Source: AP-15 sp036500965
Lineage (GTDB): Bacteria > Pseudomonadota > Alphaproteobacteria > ATCC43930 > CGMCC-115725
Reading direction: 5' to 3'
Assembly (NCBI GenBank): GCA_036500965.1
Contig: DASYBC010000072.1
Coordinates: forward strand, 1 to 64,000
Length of the DNA stretch: 64,000 nt
This document shows, in pieces, positions 59,909 through 64,000 of this stretch. Numbering within the stretch: position 1 is the stretch's first letter; each line of letters starts with the position of its first letter. The position numbers and the translations under genes are program-made. The notes beneath the pieces were generated by a model that saw only the letters and a program-made list of their open reading frames with translations, had not been told where the DNA came from and ran no database searches.

Positions 59909-59923
59909 TGAGAATGAGTCGCA
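59909..59923. promoter_or_regulatory. Fur-like box 1 ahead of the porin gene
   Basis: TGAGAATGAGTCGCA resembles the same TGCGAATnATTCGCA pattern as the box at 58222-58238, with 2-3 mismatches. It lies 33 nt in front of the porin start codon at 59875. Confidence 0.4.
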
Positions 59924-59936
59924 GACTTTCTGCAAA

Positions 59937-59951
59937 TGCGACCGATTCGCA
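59937..59951. promoter_or_regulatory. Fur-like box 2 ahead of the porin gene
   Basis: TGCGACCGATTCGCA is a near palindrome with TGCGA/TCGCA arms, two mismatches from the 7-1-7 pattern. A further half-site ATGCGAAT occurs at 59973-59980. Together with box 1 this cluster could bind more than one Fur dimer. Confidence 0.45.
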
Positions 59952-60135
59952 TCTACCATGCGCAAAACGCTTATGCGAATGCCTCGCCCGGAGCCGGCCG
60001 CGGCAGCGGCCCCACCGGATCATGTCCCCTCCGACCGTTGCGCAGCCCTGCCCCGCTTGGTTGGGGATTGTCGAGCGCGGCGGGAATACGCGATGCTGCA
60101 CCGGTTTGGCGTCGCTCCGGGGGAGATGCGCGAAG

Positions 60136-61329
60136 ATGAACATCGACAAGGCCATCAACATCGAAGACCTGCATCGGATGGCCAAGCGGCGGCTGCCGAA
60201 AATCGCCTTCGATTTTATCGAAGGCGGCCTCGAGGACGAGCGCGGCCTCGAAACCAACACCTCAGCCTTTCACAAGCACCAGCTATTGCCGCGCTATCTG
60301 GTCGATGTGTCGAAGCGCGATCAGACGAAGACGATCTTTGGCCAGACCTTTTCGAGCCCCTTTGGGATTTCGCCGACGGGCGGGGCCGGGCTGTTCCGCT
60401 ATCACGCCGATCTGATGCTGGCCGAGGCGGCGCGCGACGCGAACATCCCCTACATCATGTCGGGCGCCAGCAATGATTCGATCGAGACAGCGGCCAAGGT
60501 CGCGCCGAAGAACCACTGGTATCAGCTCTATGCCGCGCGCGAGCCGCAGATCAACGCCGACCTGATCAAGCGCACCGCCGATGCCGGGCTCGGCGCCCTG
60601 GTGCTGACCGTCGACACCCCGGTCGGCTCGAAGCGCGAGCGCAACATCAGAAACGGCTTCGCCAACATCCGCGGCGGCCTGTTCCAGGCGCTGAGCCTGA
60701 AGCCGTCGATCCTGGCGGAGGCGCTGACCCATCCCGGCTGGATCGTCGAATATCTGAAACGCGGCGGCGGCACGCCGATGCTGGGCAATTGGCAGGCTTA
60801 CGCCCCGGCGGGCTCGAACGCCGAACAGGTTTACAAGCACGCCTCCTCGGTGCGCCCGTTCAACGCGCAGACCTGGCGCGATCTGGAGACCTACCGCAAG
60901 CTGTTCCCGCGCGCGCTCGTGGTAAAGGGCATCATGAGCCCGGCCGACGCGCTGCGCTGCGTCGAGATCGGCTGCGACGGCATCCTGGTTTCCAACCACG
61001 GCGGGCGCCAGCTCGACCAGGCGCCGGGCTCGCTCGACGTTTTGCCGGCGATCAAGGCGGCGGTCGGCGACAAGCTAACCCTGCTGCTCGACAGCGGGGT
61101 GCGGCGCGGCGCCGACATCCTGATCGCGTTGTGCCTCGGCGCCGATTTCTGCTTTATGGGGCGCCCGACCCTCTATGGCGCCGCCGCCGGCGGCCTGCCC
61201 GGGGTCAAAAAAGCGGTCGACATCTTTGTCAACGAGATCGACCTGGTCATGGGCCAGATCGGCTGCCCGAGCCTCGACCAATTGGGCCCCGATTTTCTGT
61301 GGCGCGACGACTGGCCGCAAAACCGCTGA
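60136..61329 (+). CDS. alpha-hydroxy-acid oxidizing protein (L-lactate dehydrogenase-like)
   Basis: This 397-residue FMN-dependent TIM-barrel enzyme belongs to the LldD/glycolate oxidase family. It begins NIDKAINIEDLHRMAKRRLP, has SPFGISPTGGAG, LTVDTPVGSKRERN and the active-site SNHGGRQLDQAPGSLDVLP with the catalytic His and Arg near residue 290, then LDSGVRRGAD and FMGRPTLYG. It oxidises L-lactate or another L-2-hydroxy acid. A GGGGGAG site precedes the ATG. A closely similar gene starts at 63673 with the same N-terminal pattern, so the two are paralogues. The GMC oxidoreductase gene lies 86 nt downstream and may be co-transcribed. Confidence 0.93.
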   Translation: MNIDKAINIEDLHRMAKRRLPKIAFDFIEGGLEDERGLETNTSAFHKHQLLPRYLVDVSKRDQTKTIFGQTFSSPFGISPTGGAGLFRYHADLMLAEAARDANIPYIMSGASNDSIETAAKVAPKNHWYQLYAAREPQINADLIKRTADAGLGALVLTVDTPVGSKRERNIRNGFANIRGGLFQALSLKPSILAEALTHPGWIVEYLKRGGGTPMLGNWQAYAPAGSNAEQVYKHASSVRPFNAQTWRDLETYRKLFPRALVVKGIMSPADALRCVEIGCDGILVSNHGGRQLDQAPGSLDVLPAIKAAVGDKLTLLLDSGVRRGADILIALCLGADFCFMGRPTLYGAAAGGLPGVKKAVDIFVNEIDLVMGQIGCPSLDQLGPDFLWRDDWPQNR

Positions 61330-61415
61330 ACGAGCGTGGCTGCGACGACATGTCGGCGAAGCGAGCAGCCGTACAACTGATCCAGCTGTAAAAATATCAT
61401 AGCGGGGGAGAAACC

Positions 61416-62993
61416 ATGAAATACGACGTCGTGATCGTCGGCGGGGGAGCCGCCGGATGTGTATTGGCCAGCCGCTTGGCGGCAAACCCGCAGGTTTCGG
61501 TGCTGTTGCTGGAAGCCGGGCCGGATTACCCCGACCCAGCCAATCTCCCGGACGACGTCAGGTTCGGTCACACGCGCTTTGCCGAAGCCCCCGACTCGCG
61601 GCACAACTGGGCCTTGCGCGGCACCGTCACCGAGGAGCAGGGGGAGATCCACGTCGCCCAGGGCAAGGTGATCGGCGGCGGATCGTCGATCAATGGCCAG
61701 GCCATGCAACGGGGGTTCCCTGAGGATTTCGATTCCTGGGCGGCTCTCGGCAACGATCAATGGTCGTATGACAAGGTCGTGCCGTACTTTCGCAAATCGG
61801 AGCGCGACCTCGACATCCAGGATAATTATTGCCACGGCTCGGACGGGCCGATGCCGGTCAGGCGCCGGCAAACGGGCCCCTGGCCCGCCCTTCAACAGGC
61901 GTTCCATGCGGCTTGTATAGAGGCCGGGTTCGGCACCACGAACGACAAGAACGGCCTGCACCCCGCCGGCCTGGGGGTGTCGCCGTCGAACAACATCGAC
62001 GGCGTCAGAATGAGCACGGCGATGACGCATCTCAACCCGGTGCGCCACCATCTGAACCTGACGATCCGCGGCGGGGTGTTCGCCCGCAAGATCGTGATCG
62101 AGGGTGGCAGGGCCACCGGGGTCGAAGCCGAAAGCGGCGGCAAGGTGTTCAAGATTGACGCCGACCGGGTGGTGCTGAGCTCCGGGGCGATCCGGTCGCC
62201 GCACCTGCTGATGCTCTCGGGCATCGGCGACGAGGACCATCTGCGGCAATTCGGGATACCCGCGGTCCATCACCTCCCCGGCGTCGGCCAGAACCTCTGG
62301 AACCACCTCAGCGCCCAGACGACCTTCAAGGTCAAAGACGGCATCTCGCTGGCTGCTCATCGCGATGCGGCGCACTTTTCGCTGCATTTCACGGCCCCGG
62401 GGTCGAGCGCCGTCAACGATATGGTGCTGCGGTCGAGCCCGGTCGTCGACGAGCGCCAGGAGCGTGTCCCCGGTGTACGGACGAAGTATCTGAGCGGCGA
62501 TGTTCCGCCTGAGCAGGTGGCGCGGATCTCGTGCACGCTCGGACTGCCCGACGGCTCGGGATACGTCCGGCTGGCGTCGGCCGACCCCAAGGTCCAGCCG
62601 TCCTTCAACTATTGCTATCTCCAGCATCCAAACGATATTCGACGAGTGCGGGAAGGCCTGAGATTGGCAGCCAAACTGCTGGAGTCCGACGTGTATAAGG
62701 AGGTGGCCGATCGCCGGATCCACCCCACGGACGACATCCTGGCCGACGACGACGCTCTGCACCGGTGGATCCGCCAAACCGTCGGCACCGCCAGGCACGT
62801 GTCCGGGACCTGCAAGATGGGGCCCGATGACGATCCGATGGCGGTTGTCGACCAATACTGCAGAGTGAAGGGCATTCAAGGGCTGTGGGTGGCCGATGCA
62901 TCGGTGATGCCGCGCATCCCCAGGTCGGGCGGCGCCCATGCGACGGTGATCATGATCGGCGAACGCGTCGTCGACTGGATCGCCGCGGGCTAG
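61416..62993 (+). CDS. GMC family FAD-dependent oxidoreductase
   Basis: This 525-residue GMC flavoenzyme has YDVVIVGGGAAGCVLASRLA at the start, VAQGKVIGGGSSINGQAM (about 88-105), SSGAIRSPHLLMLSGIG (about 255) and the C-terminal VSGTCKMGPDDDPMAVVD near residue 465. It belongs to the choline/alcohol dehydrogenase group but is distinct from the copy at 20482-22083. It is 86 nt downstream of the hydroxy-acid oxidase on the same strand, with its own GGGGGAGAAA site. Together they suggest oxidation of a hydroxylated compound; electron acceptor and substrate are unknown. Confidence 0.93.
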   Translation: MKYDVVIVGGGAAGCVLASRLAANPQVSVLLLEAGPDYPDPANLPDDVRFGHTRFAEAPDSRHNWALRGTVTEEQGEIHVAQGKVIGGGSSINGQAMQRGFPEDFDSWAALGNDQWSYDKVVPYFRKSERDLDIQDNYCHGSDGPMPVRRRQTGPWPALQQAFHAACIEAGFGTTNDKNGLHPAGLGVSPSNNIDGVRMSTAMTHLNPVRHHLNLTIRGGVFARKIVIEGGRATGVEAESGGKVFKIDADRVVLSSGAIRSPHLLMLSGIGDEDHLRQFGIPAVHHLPGVGQNLWNHLSAQTTFKVKDGISLAAHRDAAHFSLHFTAPGSSAVNDMVLRSSPVVDERQERVPGVRTKYLSGDVPPEQVARISCTLGLPDGSGYVRLASADPKVQPSFNYCYLQHPNDIRRVREGLRLAAKLLESDVYKEVADRRIHPTDDILADDDALHRWIRQTVGTARHVSGTCKMGPDDDPMAVVDQYCRVKGIQGLWVADASVMPRIPRSGGAHATVIMIGERVVDWIAAG

Positions 62994-63059
62994 CCCAGCC
63001 TCGCGCCTGCCTCGGCCGGCCGCTCGACCCGTGGCCAGCAAACGGCCATGTTATGGCTG

Positions 63060-63314
63060 ATGAGCACCCACAGTGCCGCCGAAGCCAAGAGCCAGTTGTC
63101 GAAGCTGATCGATCGTGCCCTCCAAGGCGAGGGTATCGTCATCACCCGGCGCGGCGAGCCGGTCGTCGAGCTGAAGCCGGTGCGACCGGCGCCGCGGCGA
63201 GCAGCCGAAGCCGATCTCGAATGGTTGCGGACCCGTCGCTCCCGCTTGCCACCGTCGACGGTTGACGCTGCAACCTTTGTTCGGCAAATGCGCGATGAGG
63301 AGTGGGAAAAGTAG
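63060..63314 (+). CDS. Phd/YefM-type antitoxin
   Basis: This 84-residue antitoxin reads MSTHSAAEAKSQLSKLIDRA, then GIVITRRGEPVVELKPV, typical Phd DNA-binding dimer features, followed by a toxin-binding tail (TFVRQMRDEEWEK). It overlaps the start of a VapC-like reading frame (63302), the usual toxin-antitoxin arrangement. The toxin frame is broken, so the antitoxin may be an orphan. It has only weak N-terminal resemblance to the antitoxin at 36616-36861, so the two systems are not recent copies. Confidence 0.87.
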   Translation: MSTHSAAEAKSQLSKLIDRALQGEGIVITRRGEPVVELKPVRPAPRRAAEADLEWLRTRRSRLPPSTVDAATFVRQMRDEEWEK

Positions 63315-63602
63315 CCGGCTATCTCGACACAAACATTTTGGTGGCGCTGCTCACTCCCGAACCCCTTAGCGGACTGTCCGGGTTCGGCGAATGGCTTGCT
63401 CGCGCGGCAGATCGAGCGGAGATCACCGCCGGCGATGTCGCGCTTGCCACAACATACATTCGACGTTTTGATCTGACGCTTGTGCACGCCCGACGCCATT
63501 CACGTCGCCATCGCCCGGCGCCTCGAGGCGACGCTCGTTACCTTCGACCGCGGCATGGCCGGTGCCGCCCGCGCGCTCGGCATGGCGGTTGCGACGCCCT
63601 GA
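63302..63602 (+). pseudogene. VapC-type PIN-domain toxin, internally deleted and frameshifted
   Basis: A GTG at 63302 gives VGKVAGYLDTNILVALLTPE, a VapC N-terminus with the first catalytic Asp. Residues after TPEPL then skip to GEWLARAADRAEITAGDVAL, a segment about 50 residues further on in normal VapC, so the middle is missing. The C-terminal PDAIHVAIARRLEATLVTF and DRGMAGAARALGMAVATP is present but in another frame: one extra base lies near 63480-63490. Two lesions leave no intact PIN active site, so the toxin is inactive. Confidence 0.75.
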
Positions 63603-63672
63603 CGGGTTGTCGGCGGTCCGCGAAACCAGCATTGTTGCAGCGACGTGACATTTTCAGCGGGACCCTGTGGAG

Positions 63673-64000
63673 ATGAAGCTCGATCAGGCGATCAACATCG
63701 AAGACCTGCACCAGATCGCCAAACGCAAATTGCCGAAGATCATCTTCGACTATATCGAAGGGGGCGTCGAGGACGAGCGCGGGCTCGAACGCAACCGCGC
63801 CGCCTTTCACAAGCACCGGCTGCTGCCCCGCTACCTCGTCGATGTGTCGGTACGCGACCAGTCGGCAAGCGTGTTCGGTCATACCTATGCGAGCCCGTTC
63901 GGCATCTCGCCGACCGGCAGCGTCGCCCTCTATCAACGGCGCGGCGGCGAGATGTTGCTGGCGCAGACGGCTGCTGAGGCCAATATTCCGTACATCATGT
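63673..64000 (+). CDS. alpha-hydroxy-acid oxidizing protein, 5' part (cut by window edge)
   Basis: The visible 109 codons begin MKLDQAINIEDLHQIAKRKL and contain FDYIEGGVEDERGLERN, RDQSASVFGHTYASPFGISP and ANIPYIM. They match the L-lactate dehydrogenase-like gene at 60136-61329 almost position by position, so this is a paralogue. A GGAG site lies just before the ATG. The gene runs off the right edge, and whether it is complete cannot be judged. It follows the decayed VapC by 70 nt. Confidence 0.9.
   Translation, partial: MKLDQAINIEDLHQIAKRKLPKIIFDYIEGGVEDERGLERNRAAFHKHRLLPRYLVDVSVRDQSASVFGHTYASPFGISPTGSVALYQRRGGEMLLAQTAAEANIPYIM

Noticed and set aside
1..64000. CRISPR array or rRNA operon
   Set aside because: No regularly spaced identical repeats and no conserved rRNA stretches were seen on either strand.

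Overview
The window is a 64 kb piece of a GC-rich bacterial chromosome, almost certainly alphaproteobacterial. The pointers are a Ros/MucR zinc-finger regulator, a DUF1491 gene, a long two-domain dCTP deaminase, an AlaX-type editing enzyme, a DUF5939 adenylate cyclase, several TTG/GTG starts and many 1-14 nt gene overlaps. It resembles Rhodospirillales or Hyphomicrobiales, but no rRNA or tRNA gene is present to fix this. No CRISPR array, prophage or plasmid function was seen.

Left part (1-18.6 kb): the 5' tip of an IS5-like transposase enters at the left edge. It is followed by a catabolic and accessory block: carboxymuconolactone decarboxylase-like protein, SDR plus P1/DmpA peptidase, MucR, DUF2459 protein, class III adenylate cyclase, amidase and luciferase-like monooxygenase, the potassium transporter Kup, aldose epimerase plus SDR, two tandem MHS-type MFS transporters of identical length, a TauD-like dioxygenase and a second luciferase-like monooxygenase. 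This looks like uptake and degradation of small organic acids, amides or sulfonate-like compounds. The substrate cannot be read from sequence.

18.6-31 kb: a frameshifted DUF559 nuclease remnant, an SDR, a GMC oxidoreductase, an RND efflux operon (TetR regulator, adaptor, pump) with a candidate operator, the translation factor EttA, and the lipid-transport pair MlaC/MlaA.

31-37 kb: the methionine/one-carbon operon, made of an ArsR-methyltransferase fusion, metF and metH. The first two overlap and share a promoter with a candidate operator. Just beyond metH is an antitoxin gene with a truncated VapC toxin.

37-45 kb: a signalling block of two lipoproteins, an OmpR-type two-component pair, DUF1491, a stand-alone receiver, a secreted c-type-heme DUF3365 protein, a HAMP-GAF histidine kinase and a Nudix hydrolase. 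The receiver, heme protein and kinase look like one redox- or gas-sensing three-component system, and this is my best candidate for an undescribed system.

45-54 kb: nucleotide, sulfur and envelope genes: dcd, cysteine synthase, GIY-YIG, alaX, sseA, GNAT and a pqiB-pqiC-pqiA lipid-trafficking operon.

54-64 kb: an acyl-CoA-dehydrogenase-like flavoprotein, then a probable iron-responsive module (DyP peroxidase, frameshifted beta-propeller protein, OprB-like porin) with Fur-box-like palindromes in front of both transcription units. Last come an L-lactate-dehydrogenase-like enzyme, a GMC oxidoreductase, a second antitoxin with a decayed VapC toxin, and the start of a second lactate-dehydrogenase-like gene cut by the right edge.
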